Assembly: GCA_003388555.1 (NCBI GenBank)
Contig: QQVD01000039.1
Coordinates: forward strand, 1-64,000
Reading direction: 5' to 3'
DNA length: 64,000 bases
Source of the DNA: Acidobacteriota bacterium
GTDB taxonomy: Bacteria > Acidobacteriota > Thermoanaerobaculia > Multivoradales > Multivoraceae
A model generated the notes under the pieces. The model worked only from the letters and a program-made list of their open reading frames with translations. It was not told the origin of the DNA and did not search any database. Position 1 is the stretch's first letter. The number at the start of each line of letters is the position of its first letter. Made by a program: the position numbers and the translations under genes. Positions 14,676-23,949 of the stretch are shown here, one piece after another.

Positions 14676-16379
14676 ATGCCCACCCATTCACCACCCCCCG
14701 CGCCGCCGCAGAGTCGCGACGACTACGACGTCGTCATCGTCGGCGCCGGGTTCTGCGGCGCCAGCGCCGCGACGCTGCTGCGCCGCGCCGTGCCTGGCTG
14801 TCGGGTGCTGCTGATCGACCGCAACCGGACCACCACACACAAGGTCGGCGAGGCGACGGTCGAGGTGTCGGCACGCTTCATGACCGACGTGCTGGGGATC
14901 GGAGAGCACCTGCGCACGTGCCAGCTTCCCAAGCACGGCCTGCGTTTCTGGTTCACCGACGCCCGAGGTCGGCGGCTCGAGGAGATGAGCGAGATCGGTC
15001 CCGCCGCGGCGCCGCCGCTGTCGACCTTCCAGCTCGACCGCTCGGTGCTCGACGAGCACATCGTGAGCCAGGCCGTAGAGGCAGGAGCCGAGCTGGTCCG
15101 CCCCGCGACGGTGCGCTCCTGGGACGAGGGCTGGCCGCGCCAGGCCATCAGTCTCAGCGACGCGGACGGGCAGATGCGCACGGTGACCTGCCGCTGGCTG
15201 CTCGACGCCTCCGGCCGGGCCGCCTTCGTCGCCCGCCGCAAGCGGTTGCTGGAACGCACCGACGACCACCCCACCAACGCGGTGTGGGCCCGCTGGGAGG
15301 GGGTGCACGACCTCGACGGGCCGGCGTTCGTGGGCTCGCCGGATGGCTCCGGTGCTGACTCCGGCGCCGACTCCGGCAGAGAGGGCAGCCCCAGGCTGCG
15401 CCCGCTGCGGGCGCGCAGGCGGCTGGCCACCAACCACTTCTGCGGCCGCGGCTGGTGGTGCTGGATGATCCCCCTGGCCTGCGGTCGCACCAGCGTCGGG
15501 CTGGTCTGGGACAGCACCCTCTTCGATTTGCCCGGCGAGGGTGACGTCCAGCAGCGCTACCAGCAGTTCGTCCGCCGACAGGACGGCCTCCGCGAATTGC
15601 TCGAAGGGGCGCATCCGGTCGAAGGGGACGTCATGGCCTACCGCCACCTCCCCTACCGATCGCGTCGTTTCGCCGACCGCGGCTGGCTGCTGCTCGGCGA
15701 CGCCGGCATGTTCCTCGACCCGTTCTACAGCCCGGGGCTCGACCAGGCATCGATCTCCACGTTCTCGGCGGTGCAGGTGGTCCGGGACGACCTGATGCGC
15801 CAGGCCTCCCGGGCCGGGTCAGCGGCGCCAGGGAACGACGGCGACCCAGCGAGCGAGGAGGAGCTCGACGCTGCGCTGACGTCCCACGACCGCCGCTTCG
15901 ATCGCTCCTACCGACGCTGGCTCGAGGCCCTCTACCTCGGCAAGTACCGGCTGATGGGCGACGCCGAGCTCGCCACCACCGCCTTCCTGGTCGACACGGC
16001 GCTCTACTACCTGGGCGTGGTCGGCCCCGTCTACCGCCACGTCGACGCCTTCGCCAATCCGGTGTTCGGCCTCGACCTGCCGCAGTCCACCTGGTCGTAC
16101 CGCTCCATGCGCTGGTTCAGCCGGCGGCTGCAGCGACTGGCCGAGGTGCGTCGGCGTCAGGGCACCTACGGTCGGCGCAACCTCGGGTGGAGACCGCGCG
16201 TGGTCACCTTCCGTCTCGGACCCCCGGCGCTGCTGCCGCTGGCCCAGGGCATCGCGTACTGGATGCGCATGGAGGGCTCGGCCCTGCTGCACAGCGTCGT
16301 CGGCCGTCGCCGACCCGCCACCGCTCCGGCCGCCACCGACGTCTCGTCCCCACCCGACGAGTCGCGCCGCGTCGCCTGA
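14676..16379 (+). CDS. Flavin-dependent halogenase-like FAD oxidoreductase
   Basis: 567 residues. Dinucleotide-binding motif GAGFCG (23-28) at the N-terminus; VGEAT (57-61), which in halogenases precedes the chloride/FAD region; Lys86 in LPKHGLRFWF, aligned by eye with the catalytic Lys of tryptophan and phenolic halogenases; W-C-W-M-I-P at 261-266, matching the halogenase WxWxIP signature; and GDAGMFLDPFYSPGLDQA (341-358), the second FAD contact. These suggest a true halogenase acting on a carrier-bound or phenolic substrate, although relatives in polyene clusters may be hydroxylases. A disordered Gly/Ser/Asp-rich insertion lies at about 219-240. ATG 14676 has GAGG about 10 bases upstream. 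No flavin reductase is adjacent. Convergent with the acyltransferase gene (8 bp gap). Confidence 0.8.
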   Translation: MPTHSPPPAPPQSRDDYDVVIVGAGFCGASAATLLRRAVPGCRVLLIDRNRTTTHKVGEATVEVSARFMTDVLGIGEHLRTCQLPKHGLRFWFTDARGRRLEEMSEIGPAAAPPLSTFQLDRSVLDEHIVSQAVEAGAELVRPATVRSWDEGWPRQAISLSDADGQMRTVTCRWLLDASGRAAFVARRKRLLERTDDHPTNAVWARWEGVHDLDGPAFVGSPDGSGADSGADSGREGSPRLRPLRARRRLATNHFCGRGWWCWMIPLACGRTSVGLVWDSTLFDLPGEGDVQQRYQQFVRRQDGLRELLEGAHPVEGDVMAYRHLPYRSRRFADRGWLLLGDAGMFLDPFYSPGLDQASISTFSAVQVVRDDLMRQASRAGSAAPGNDGDPASEEELDAALTSHDRRFDRSYRRWLEALYLGKYRLMGDAELATTAFLVDTALYYLGVVGPVYRHVDAFANPVFGLDLPQSTWSYRSMRWFSRRLQRLAEVRRRQGTYGRRNLGWRPRVVTFRLGPPALLPLAQGIAYWMRMEGSALLHSVVGRRRPATAPAATDVSSPPDESRRVA

Positions 16380-16387
16380 CCCGAGGC

Positions 16388-17407
16388 TCAGCTGCCGGGG
16401 CGCCGGCCCCAGAGATCGCGGAAGCAGAACCACTGGTGTGGGTGGCGCCGCACCGCGGCCTCGATCTCCCGCGCCAGCCGCTCCGTGGTCTGGCGCTGCG
16501 CCTGCTCGCGAGGAGCGTCCCGAGACACCTCGATCGGAGGACGGATCACCACCAGCGATCGACCGCGTCCGCGACGGAAGACGAAGATCGGCACCAGGGG
16601 CACCTCGGCGACGCGCGCCAGGGCCGCCGGGCCGAGCGGCATCTCCAGCAGGTTGCCCAGGAAGGGCGCCCAGTGGCTGCGGCCACCGCGGCTGACCCGA
16701 TCCGCCTGCATCGCGACGACCTCGCCGCGACGCAGCGCCGCCAGCAGCCGCGTGCCGAGGGTGAAGTCGTCCTGCCCCGCGTAGTGGAAGACGACCCTGT
16801 CGCCGGCTCGCTCGCGCAGCAGGCGACTGAGGAAGCGCTGCGACCGCGGGTCCATCTCCGCCTGACGCACGACGTGAACGCGCCGATCGGTACGACCGAG
16901 GCGCGAGCCGATCTCCCAGTGTCCGACGTGGGCGGTGACGATGACGAATCCTCCCGGCCTCGACAGCAGGTCCGCCCACACCTCCTCGCCTTCGGTCTCG
17001 ACCTCGACAGCGCCGCCATCGGCGAGACCCTCGTAGGTCTCGGTCAGGCACCACGAGAGATTCAGGATGGTGCGCCAGGCGCCGCGCAGCTCGGCCAACC
17101 GCGACCGGCGACCGCCGGTGAGCCAGGAGAGATTGTGGACCACCGCCCGTCGGATCCTGCCCAGGGCGACGAAGAACGCCAGCGCGAAAAGGACCATCAG
17201 CGGCGGCTTCAGCGGCTCGGGGAGGACGCGGACCCCGAAGAGATGGAACCGGTACCAGAAGACGCCGGAGAAGTGCAGCGGCCCGAGCAGCCGACGCAGC
17301 AGCCTCGACGAGGCGGCGCCCTCTCCCGCACCGCGGCGTCGGCCGGGCCTCTCGCCGCGCGTCGTCGACGCGTCGGCGCTGAGGCTGGTGGAGGTGGCTC
17401 GGCTCAT
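16388..17407 (-). CDS. LpxL/HtrB-like lysophospholipid-type acyltransferase
   Basis: 339 residues. Membrane-associated acyltransferase with HVGHWE at 160-165 (the H-x4-E catalytic motif of LpxL/LpxM), one or two hydrophobic segments near 68-85 and a basic Arg-rich N-terminus (1-45) of low complexity. The end RRHPHQWFCFRDLWG matches the family C-terminus (P-QW-W-YRRF type). In aryl-polyene and xanthomonadin loci a protein of this family is thought to attach the polyene to a lipid head; that role is inferred here from context. Its ATG overlaps the MMPL stop (ATGA), making it the last gene of the ACP-KS-CLF-GT-KR-MMPL operon. Confidence 0.85.
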   Translation of the reverse strand: MSRATSTSLSADASTTRGERPGRRRGAGEGAASSRLLRRLLGPLHFSGVFWYRFHLFGVRVLPEPLKPPLMVLFALAFFVALGRIRRAVVHNLSWLTGGRRSRLAELRGAWRTILNLSWCLTETYEGLADGGAVEVETEGEEVWADLLSRPGGFVIVTAHVGHWEIGSRLGRTDRRVHVVRQAEMDPRSQRFLSRLLRERAGDRVVFHYAGQDDFTLGTRLLAALRRGEVVAMQADRVSRGGRSHWAPFLGNLLEMPLGPAALARVAEVPLVPIFVFRRGRGRSLVVIRPPIEVSRDAPREQAQRQTTERLAREIEAAVRRHPHQWFCFRDLWGRRPGS

Positions 17408-19944
17408 GGTTCGGCGTTCGGATCCGCGACGGGCAGGGAACGGCGCGAGCGCCTCGCGGTCTCGGCGATCGTCGCCACGGCCGGGAGCAGCATCAGGGTG
17501 GCGAGCAGCGCCAGAGCCACCCCGACCGTCACGATCGCTCCGGCGCGGCGGACCGCCGCGATGTTCGACAGCAGCAGGCTAGCGAATCCGGCGCAGGTGG
17601 TCAGCGTGGTCACCGTCATCGCCCGACCCGCCGCCACCGTGGCAGCGAGAAGCCCCCCGCTCCCGCCGGCCGTTCCCTCACCCTGCCCAGCCCTGTGCAC
17701 CACGTGCAGACCGTCGTCGATCCCGATACCGAGGACGATCGGCAGCACCGCGAGTCCGATCAGGTCGAGCGCCTGCACCGACCACCCCCAGCCTCCCAGC
17801 GTCATCGCCGAAGCCACCGCCACCGGCAGCACTGCCAGCGCCGTCGGCGCGACGCGGCGACGGAACGACCACCAGACGACAGCGACCACCACCACCAGCG
17901 CCAGCGGACCGAGCAGCTCGAGATCGTGGCGCGCCGCCCGGGTGAGCTCGGCGGCGAGCTGGGGGAACGACGCCCAGGCGGCGCCGGGGGCCGCGCGCTC
18001 GACGCTCACGCGCACCTCCGGCGGCGGTCCGTCGGGCCACTGCCCGGGAGCGAGCCGCACCTGCACCAGCGCCCGGTACCTCTCGGGACCGAGCACCACG
18101 CTGCCCTCGAGCCACCCAGGCAGATCGACCCGGCCGCCCGCGCCTCCGCCTGCCGCGAGCGCCGGGGGCGCCTCGCCGCGACCCAGCCGGCGCAGGCCCT
18201 CGAGACCGGCACCGAAGGCCCGCGGGTCGAGTCCGGCGGCGACCAGCGCCTCCTCGAAGCGGCCGGCGACCGCGCCGAGGTCGAGCTCGCGCAACTCGCG
18301 CAGACGCCGCGTCAGCGCCTCGGGGCCGAGCAGGAGCTCGCTCGGAGCGGTCACCTCGCTGCCGACCGGCACCGTACGCCTCAGCTCGGCCACAGCCCTG
18401 TGCACTGCAGCCAGCAAGGCGTCGGCGTCCTCGCCCGTGACCACCAGCGCCGCGGTCTCCGAGCCGATGCCGAACTCCTCGGCGAGCAACCGCTCGGTCT
18501 CGTAGAGCGAGCCGCCGCCGGGTCTCAGGTCCTGGAGATCGGTGCCGAGGGTGATGCGCGCGACTCCTGGAACCAGGAGAGCGAGCAGAACCGCCGAAGC
18601 CGCGAGGACCAGGCGCGGGCGCCGGGCGGCACTCTCCGCCACGCGCCGCGTGGCGCCGGCGAGCGCTCGCCAGGCCAGCGGCTGACGCTCGTCGCCGGCG
18701 AGGAGCTGGAGTAGCGCGCCGCCCAGCGTCCAGGTGGCGGTGGCGACGGCCAGGATGCCGAGGGAGACCACCAGGCCGACGTCGCGCAGCAACCGCAGAT
18801 CGGCGAAGAGCAGCACGGCGAAACCGCCGCCCGTGGTCAGAGCCGAGGTCCAGATCGCCGGGCCGATCTCGCGCCGGGTGCGGCGCCAGGCGAGGTCCGG
18901 CGCGGCGCCCGCCACGAGGTGCTGACGTTGGATTCCCGCGCAGTGCACCCCGTAGTCGACTCCGAGCCCCACCAGGACGGCGGCGAATCCGAGGCCGATC
19001 GCCGAGATCTCGATGCCGAGGAGCGCCAACAGAGCGAAGGTCCACACCGCCCCGGCGAGCACCACCGAAACGACGACGGCGGGAAGCCGGAGCGATCCGA
19101 AGACGAGCCACAGGATCGCTCCGCAGACCAGCACCGAGGTGCCGAGGGTCAGCACCAGGTTCCCGCGCACCGCCCGCTCGTCGGCAGCGGCGTAGAGCGG
19201 CCCGCCGACCGCGCGCACGTCGAGCTCGATCGCCGAGCGCTGGAGCCACTCCTCGCGCAGCAGCTCGATCTCGGCCGCGAGCGCGTCGGCGAACCGGCGG
19301 GCGCCGGCCGCGTCGAGCGCATCCACCGCCGGTTCGATCAGCAGCAGAGCCGCCTCGCCTCCGGCAGCGAGAAAGGAACCGGTGAGCGGCTCGAGGGGAA
19401 GCCCCCGCGGTGCTGCGGTGAGCGCCGGTACTGCCTCGACGAGACCGAGCGGATCGCTGCGCGCCAGCATCAGGAAGACCTCGGCGCCACTGGTGGTCGC
19501 CTGTCGGCGCAGCAACGCTGCCCGCTCGGCGAGCGCAGCGTCGGTGGTGCGCACCTCGATCTGCTGGCGCCAGCTGTCGTCGTCGAGCAGCAGCGCGGCG
19601 TACGGCAGGATCTCCTCGAAGAGCAGCTGCTCGTCGCGCTCGCCGATCCCGCTGCGCACCTCGGCGAACAGATCGGGGCGAGTGGCAAGCCGCTCCTCGA
19701 GTCGCCACGCCGCGGCCACCAGCTCGTTCTCGGCGGCGGGCGACGCGGCCGGCGAGGCGATGCGCACGAACACCGTCTCGGCGAGCGCGAAGTCCTCGAT
19801 GACGCTGCTGAAGGCCCGGGCGGTCGGCGCGTCGGCCGGCAGAAGCCGCGTCAGGTCGGTCGACAGCTGCAGACGCGACAGCGGCCACAGTGCGGCGAGA
19901 GTGAGCGCCGCCAGGGCCGCGACGACGATCCGCGGCTTAGGCAC
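17404..19944 (-). CDS. MMPL/RND-superfamily exporter (ApeM-like)
   Basis: 846 residues with two MMPL repeats. Each has a lone helix, a large extracytoplasmic loop (about 25-255 and 475-660) and a bundle of five helices, with VLVGLGVDYGVHC in repeat one and VLGIGIDDGLHV in repeat two carrying the membrane Asp pairs of the proton relay. Members of this group move lipids and polyketide-like products across the inner membrane; the aryl-polyene cluster exporter ApeM is the closest context match. It starts 4 bp after the ketoreductase stop and overlaps the acyltransferase gene. Confidence 0.88.
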   Translation of the reverse strand: MPKPRIVVAALAALTLAALWPLSRLQLSTDLTRLLPADAPTARAFSSVIEDFALAETVFVRIASPAASPAAENELVAAAWRLEERLATRPDLFAEVRSGIGERDEQLLFEEILPYAALLLDDDSWRQQIEVRTTDAALAERAALLRRQATTSGAEVFLMLARSDPLGLVEAVPALTAAPRGLPLEPLTGSFLAAGGEAALLLIEPAVDALDAAGARRFADALAAEIELLREEWLQRSAIELDVRAVGGPLYAAADERAVRGNLVLTLGTSVLVCGAILWLVFGSLRLPAVVVSVVLAGAVWTFALLALLGIEISAIGLGFAAVLVGLGVDYGVHCAGIQRQHLVAGAAPDLAWRRTRREIGPAIWTSALTTGGGFAVLLFADLRLLRDVGLVVSLGILAVATATWTLGGALLQLLAGDERQPLAWRALAGATRRVAESAARRPRLVLAASAVLLALLVPGVARITLGTDLQDLRPGGGSLYETERLLAEEFGIGSETAALVVTGEDADALLAAVHRAVAELRRTVPVGSEVTAPSELLLGPEALTRRLRELRELDLGAVAGRFEEALVAAGLDPRAFGAGLEGLRRLGRGEAPPALAAGGGAGGRVDLPGWLEGSVVLGPERYRALVQVRLAPGQWPDGPPPEVRVSVERAAPGAAWASFPQLAAELTRAARHDLELLGPLALVVVVAVVWWSFRRRVAPTALAVLPVAVASAMTLGGWGWSVQALDLIGLAVLPIVLGIGIDDGLHVVHRAGQGEGTAGGSGGLLAATVAAGRAMTVTTLTTCAGFASLLLSNIAAVRRAGAIVTVGVALALLATLMLLPAVATIAETARRSRRSLPVADPNAEP

Positions 19945-19948
19945 GGGC

Positions 19949-20710
19949 TCAGGCCGACGCTCCCGCGTCGACCGGTACGCACTGGCCGGTGATCGCGCCG
20001 GCGTCTTCGGAGAGCAGGAAGCACACCGTCGCCGCCACCTGCCGGGCGTCGACGCCCCGCGGCAGTGACTCGGCCGCGCGCAGGACGGAGATCACGCGTT
20101 CGGGCAGTGTCGAGGTCATGTCGGTGGCGACGAAGCCGGGCACCACCGCGTTGACCCGCACGCCGCGGCTGCCGATCTCGCGCGCCAGCGACCGGGTGAG
20201 CGCGAGCACGCCAGCCTTCGACGCGGCGTAGGCCGCCGGGCCCGCGACACCGCGCAGCGCCGCCAGCGACGAGAGGTTGACGACCGCGCCACGACGACGC
20301 CGCACCATCAGCGGCACCACCGCGCGGCAGAGGCGGAAGACCCCGCCTAGGTTGACGTCGAGCACCCGATCCCACTGCTCGTCCGAGGTCATCGCCAGCA
20401 GCCCGGAGTGGGCGATGCCTGCGTTGTTGACCAGGCCGTCGATCTCTCCGACGCGATCCTCGACCTCGCCGACGAGCCGCTTGGCGGCGCCACGATCGGC
20501 CGCGTCCCATTCGAAGGCTCGCACCTGGCCCTCCCGGCCGTCGCACACCGCCTCGGCCGCGGCGGCGTCGCTGCGATAGGTGAGGGCGACCCGGCAGCCT
20601 CTGTCGGCGAGCATCTCGACGACGGCGCGGCCGATGCCCCGACCGCCGCCGGTGACCAGGACGACGCGCGGAGCGGAGCTCGAACGAACGCTCTCGCTGG
20701 TGTCGCTCAT
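19949..20710 (-). CDS. 3-oxoacyl-ACP reductase, FabG/ApeQ-like SDR
   Basis: 253 residues, classical short-chain dehydrogenase: cofactor motif TGGGRGIG (20-27), NNAG (95-98), catalytic Ser148, Tyr161 and Lys165 (YAASK), and [20 protein letters not shown] at the C-terminus as in FabG. The basic residue after the glycine motif favours NADPH. Likely reduces the beta-keto group during polyene elongation. ATG 20710 overlaps the glycosyltransferase stop (ATGA), which fixes this start against the longer open frame. Confidence 0.88.
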   Translation of the reverse strand: MSDTSESVRSSSAPRVVLVTGGGRGIGRAVVEMLADRGCRVALTYRSDAAAAEAVCDGREGQVRAFEWDAADRGAAKRLVGEVEDRVGEIDGLVNNAGIAHSGLLAMTSDEQWDRVLDVNLGGVFRLCRAVVPLMVRRRRGAVVNLSSLAALRGVAGPAAYAASKAGVLALTRSLAREIGSRGVRVNAVVPGFVATDMTSTLPERVISVLRAAESLPRGVDARQVAATVCFLLSEDAGAITGQCVPVDAGASA

Positions 20711-21432
20711 CCGCTGCCTCCGGCGACCGCCGAGCCGGTGACGAAGCGCGCCGCGATCACGGCTCGAGCGATGCGCAGGCTGTCGAGCCAGGGTCGGTAG
20801 TGGCTGGTGTGCCGCCCGTCGGCGAAACCCAGCTCGACTGGCGTCGAGGCGATGCCGAAGCCGCGACGCGCAGCCCGGACGACGATGGCGCTCTCGGCGG
20901 CGAACCGCTCGCCGTGCATCGGCACCTGCGAGACCAGTTGACGGGTGTAGAGCCGGAAGCCGGTCTGCACGTCCGAGATCGGCGCACCGGCCGCCAGCGA
21001 GATGGCGCGGCTCGACAGACGATTGCTCAGCCTGCGCACCCGGCTCATCCCCTCGAACAGGTGGTCCCGGGTGCCGAGCACCAGGTCGATCTGCGGTGTC
21101 CATGCGGCGAGCAGCTTGGGGATCTCCTCGGGCAGGTGCTGCCCGTCGGCGTCCACGGTGATTACGGCGTCGTACGGCTGCCCCGCGGCGAACAGCACCT
21201 CGAAGGCGGTGCGTAGAGCGGCTCCCTTGCCGCGATTGTGCTCGTGACGGACCACCTCGCAGCCGAGTCTTCGCGCCGCCTCGCTGGTGTCGTCGCTCGA
21301 GCCGTCGTCGATCACCAGGACCCGCTCGATCGCCTCGAGTCGACCGACCTGGTCGAGACAACGGCGCACCACCGCGCCGAGGTACGGTCCCGCCTGGTAG
21401 GCGGGGATGGCGATCGCGACCCGGCGGCTCAC
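20707..21432 (-). CDS. Family 2 glycosyltransferase (DPM1-like)
   Basis: 241 residues. GT-A fold: AIAIPAYQAG opening, VLVIDDGSSDDT (39-49), NRGKGAALRTAF, and VITVDADGQH with the DxD at 94-96 that binds the nucleotide-sugar metal. Length and motifs resemble dolichol-phosphate-mannose synthase-like enzymes; no added membrane domain is present. The start is GTG 21432: its GTGA overlaps the TGA that ends the shifted reading frame of the chain-length-factor gene, so the operon runs on without a gap. It probably glycosylates the polyene or its lipid carrier; this role is inferred. Confidence 0.82.
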   Translation of the reverse strand: MSRRVAIAIPAYQAGPYLGAVVRRCLDQVGRLEAIERVLVIDDGSSDDTSEAARRLGCEVVRHEHNRGKGAALRTAFEVLFAAGQPYDAVITVDADGQHLPEEIPKLLAAWTPQIDLVLGTRDHLFEGMSRVRRLSNRLSSRAISLAAGAPISDVQTGFRLYTRQLVSQVPMHGERFAAESAIVVRAARRGFGIASTPVELGFADGRHTSHYRPWLDSLRIARAVIAARFVTGSAVAGGSG

Positions 21433-21608
21433 GGCGTGCCGCCTTCGAGGAGAAGCCAGGCGGCGGCGCCTCCCGCGGCGAGAGCCGAGACCAGGACCCG
21501 GCGGGGAGCGGCCGCGGCGGCATCGCAGGCAGGCAGTCTCAGACGGGGGTCGATCCGATCCGCCTGCGCCGTCAGTCCGGGGCCCAGATCCTCTCCCGCG
21601 CAGGCCGC
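21429..21608 (-). other. Out-of-frame C-terminal part of the chain-length-factor gene
   Basis: In the -1 frame relative to the upstream gene, 59 codons run from about 21608 to the TGA at 21431-21429. They encode a typical ketosynthase end: a hydrophilic linker with IDPRLRLP, then RRVLVSALAAGG and WLLLEGG, the last strand of the thiolase fold. The stop overlaps the GTG of the glycosyltransferase, exactly like the other overlaps in this operon. Adding one base near 21608-21611 would join both parts into about 409 residues. Confidence 0.8.
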
Positions 21609-22657
21609 ACCGCCGCGGCCAGCGTCGCGCCGCCGAACTCGCCGGTGATCGCCTTCGGAGTGAGCACCGGCGGCGTGCGCCGCGGCCAGACAGCACGCAG
21701 CACGGCGGCCTCGAGCGCATCGCCAGGCCGTGATCCGCTGGCACCACTGACGATCAGGTCGATCGACTCCGCCGGGCAGTCGAAACGCTCCAGTCCCCGG
21801 CGCAGCGCCTCCACCAACGGCGCCGGGTCGTCACTCCAGGAGGTCTGCGGAGCCCGCGGATCGAACGCGGCGATACAACCGCGAATACCGGCGAGACGTC
21901 GCGGTGCAGCCTCCGTCGGCTCGACGACCACCACCGCGGCGCCCTCGCCGAGGACGAAGCCGGTGCGCTCGCGGGCGAAGGGAAGCGCCCGTTCGTCGCC
22001 TCCCTCGAGCGGCCGCGCCAGCGCGCCGTAGCGGTCGAGCACGGAGTGCAGCAGCGGGTCGAGCTCCTCCACAGACCCGGCGAGTGCCCTGGGAGCCTCG
22101 CCCGCGGCGACCACGTCCACGGCCTCGGCGACGGCGAGCAGAGCGCTCGCCTCACGCTGCGTCACCGTGACGTTGGTGCCGCGACAGCCCAGGCGCAGCG
22201 CCACCTGAGCCGCCGGAGCGTTGGCGACCGACTCGATGAACAGGACCGGCGAGGCGGCCTGCGGTCCGTCGTCGTGCACCTGGCGGAGCAAACCCTCGGT
22301 GTAGGCGGAGGGGCCGTAGCAGGTGCCGAGGCAGACCGCCGCCCGGCTCCAATCGCACTGCGAAGCCGCCTCTCGCGCCGCCGTCGCCTCGATCGCAGCC
22401 GCCACCGCGAAGCGGGAGGGACGGCTCATCCGGCGAGCCCGCGCCGGGGGCAGCCAGGCGCCCACCGAGGCCGCGTCGACCGTGGCGGCCAGGCGCGCGC
22501 CCGCGGCGGCGCCGAACCGTCGGTGGTAACGACGGTCGACCGGGGTGAAACGCCGCGTACCGGTGCGCAGGGCGTCTGCGAGGGCGGCGGTGCCGGCGCC
22601 ACAGGACGAGATCACTCCCAGTCCCGAGACGACCACCGATGCGTCCTGCGTCGTCAT
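21572..22657 (-). CDS. Chain-length-factor-like ketosynthase (ApeC-like), interrupted by a frameshift
   Basis: 361 residues in this frame, 40-50 short of a full ketosynthase. Thiolase fold begins VVVSGLGVISSCG. The active-site Cys region reads TVTQREASALLAVAEA (about 164-179), so Cys is absent; the HGTGT position reads SGASGSRPGD and the second His region reads KAITGEFGGATLA. All three catalytic residues are therefore replaced, as in chain length factors that pair with an active KS. The frame runs out at 21572 with a non-family tail after GATLAAAV, while the proper C-terminus continues in the -1 frame to 21429. This is either a true inactivating deletion or a one-base sequencing/assembly error. 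ATG 22657 overlaps the KS stop (ATGA). Confidence 0.82.
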   Translation of the reverse strand: MTTQDASVVVSGLGVISSCGAGTAALADALRTGTRRFTPVDRRYHRRFGAAAGARLAATVDAASVGAWLPPARARRMSRPSRFAVAAAIEATAAREAASQCDWSRAAVCLGTCYGPSAYTEGLLRQVHDDGPQAASPVLFIESVANAPAAQVALRLGCRGTNVTVTQREASALLAVAEAVDVVAAGEAPRALAGSVEELDPLLHSVLDRYGALARPLEGGDERALPFARERTGFVLGEGAAVVVVEPTEAAPRRLAGIRGCIAAFDPRAPQTSWSDDPAPLVEALRRGLERFDCPAESIDLIVSGASGSRPGDALEAAVLRAVWPRRTPPVLTPKAITGEFGGATLAAAVRPARERIWAPD

Positions 22658-23949
22658 GCGCTCTCCGTCGCGCCGGCCAGCACCACGGCGGCGTTGGCGC
22701 CGCCGAAGGCGAGGTTCGTCGATACGGCGCAGCCACCCCGAGGAATCTCGCGCGGCTGCTCGCGAACCAGGTCGACGCCGATCTCGTCGTCGACCGGGCC
22801 CGCCCCCCAGGTGGGGTGCAGCTCGCCGCGAGCCAGGCAGAGGATCGTCGCCACCGCCTCGATCGCCCCGGCAGCGCCGAGAAGGTGCCCGAGGCCGCTC
22901 TTGGTCGAGGTCACCGGCAGGGTGGCTGCGGCGGGGCCGAAGACGCTCTCGAGCGCTCGCCACTCGGCGATGTCGTTGTGCTGCGTGCCGGTGCCGTGGG
23001 CGTTGACGAAATCGACCCCCTCCGGCTCGCGGCCGGCGTCGGCGAGCGCCGCGCGGATCGCCGCCGCGGCCCCTTCACCACCGGGCTCGGGCGCGGTCAT
23101 GTGGTGGGCGTCGCACGAACCGGCGGCGCCGAGCAACCGCGCCCGGGGTGTCGCGCCGCGTCGCTCCGCGTCCTCAACGCGTTCGAGCACCAGCACGGCG
23201 GCTCCCTCGCCGAGCGACAGCCCGGAGCGGGTGGCGCGGAAGGGGCGACAGGGTCGCTCGTCCACCGCGCGCAGCGCATTGAAACCGGCGTAGGTGAGCT
23301 GGCACAGCCCGTCGGCTCCACCGACCAGGGCGACGTCGACCTCGCCTCGGCGCAGGCAGCGCAGGGCGCTGACGAAAGCGAGCGAACCGCTGGAGCAGGC
23401 CGAGGAGATGGTGAGTACGCGGCCGCGCACGGCGAAGCGGCGGGCGACCGCGTCGCCCGGGCAGTTCAGCGTATGGCCGCGGGTGAGCCGCAGCCGCGGC
23501 CGGCTCGACGGATCGTCGAGCAGGGCGAAGAAGTAGCGCTCCGCCTCTGCCATCCCGGCGGTGCTGCCCGAGAAGAAGACGCCGGCCCGACCGCTCCAAT
23601 CTCCCTCGGCCTCCAGCCCGGCCTGCGCCAGGGCCTCGTGGGCGGCGGCCAGGGCGAAGCGATCGGCGCGCGACGACCGCACCCCGCCGCTGCCGCCGGC
23701 CGCTTCCCCGAGTCGCTGGCGGACCTGCTCGGGCGCCGCCGGCACCTCCGCCACCAGCGCGGTGCGGTGCCCGGAGACATCGAACCGGCGTGGCGAGCCG
23801 ATGCACGGGCCGGCGCGCAGCCCGCGCTCGAGGTCGTGCGCGCTCCAGCCGTAGCCGGACACGGCACCGATCCCGGTCACCACGACATCCGGCCGCTCCC
23901 GGATCGGAGCCCGACTCGGCTGCGGGGGCGACGAATCGCCGCAGGTCAC
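22654..23949 (-). CDS. Beta-ketoacyl-ACP synthase (FabF/ApeR/ApeO-like), catalytically complete
   Basis: 431 residues. Nucleophile Cys185 in SSACSSGSLAF, His318 in NAHGTGTQHND, Lys350 and His355 in STKSGLGHLLGAAG: the full condensing triad plus lysine. The C-terminus has the normal NLAFGGANAAVVL. It should form the active partner of the Cys-less ketosynthase downstream. The start GTG 23949 overlaps the ACP stop (GTGA). A Pro/Arg-rich stretch of about 19 residues precedes the thiolase core. Confidence 0.9.
   Translation of the reverse strand: MTCGDSSPPQPSRAPIRERPDVVVTGIGAVSGYGWSAHDLERGLRAGPCIGSPRRFDVSGHRTALVAEVPAAPEQVRQRLGEAAGGSGGVRSSRADRFALAAAHEALAQAGLEAEGDWSGRAGVFFSGSTAGMAEAERYFFALLDDPSSRPRLRLTRGHTLNCPGDAVARRFAVRGRVLTISSACSSGSLAFVSALRCLRRGEVDVALVGGADGLCQLTYAGFNALRAVDERPCRPFRATRSGLSLGEGAAVLVLERVEDAERRGATPRARLLGAAGSCDAHHMTAPEPGGEGAAAAIRAALADAGREPEGVDFVNAHGTGTQHNDIAEWRALESVFGPAAATLPVTSTKSGLGHLLGAAGAIEAVATILCLARGELHPTWGAGPVDDEIGVDLVREQPREIPRGGCAVSTNLAFGGANAAVVLAGATESA

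Noticed and set aside
22654-23949. Housekeeping FabF assignment for the ketosynthase
   Set aside because: It is coupled to a Cys-less partner, an ACP of unusual tail and cluster genes, with no fabD, fabH or rpmF nearby, so a dedicated synthase is more likely.
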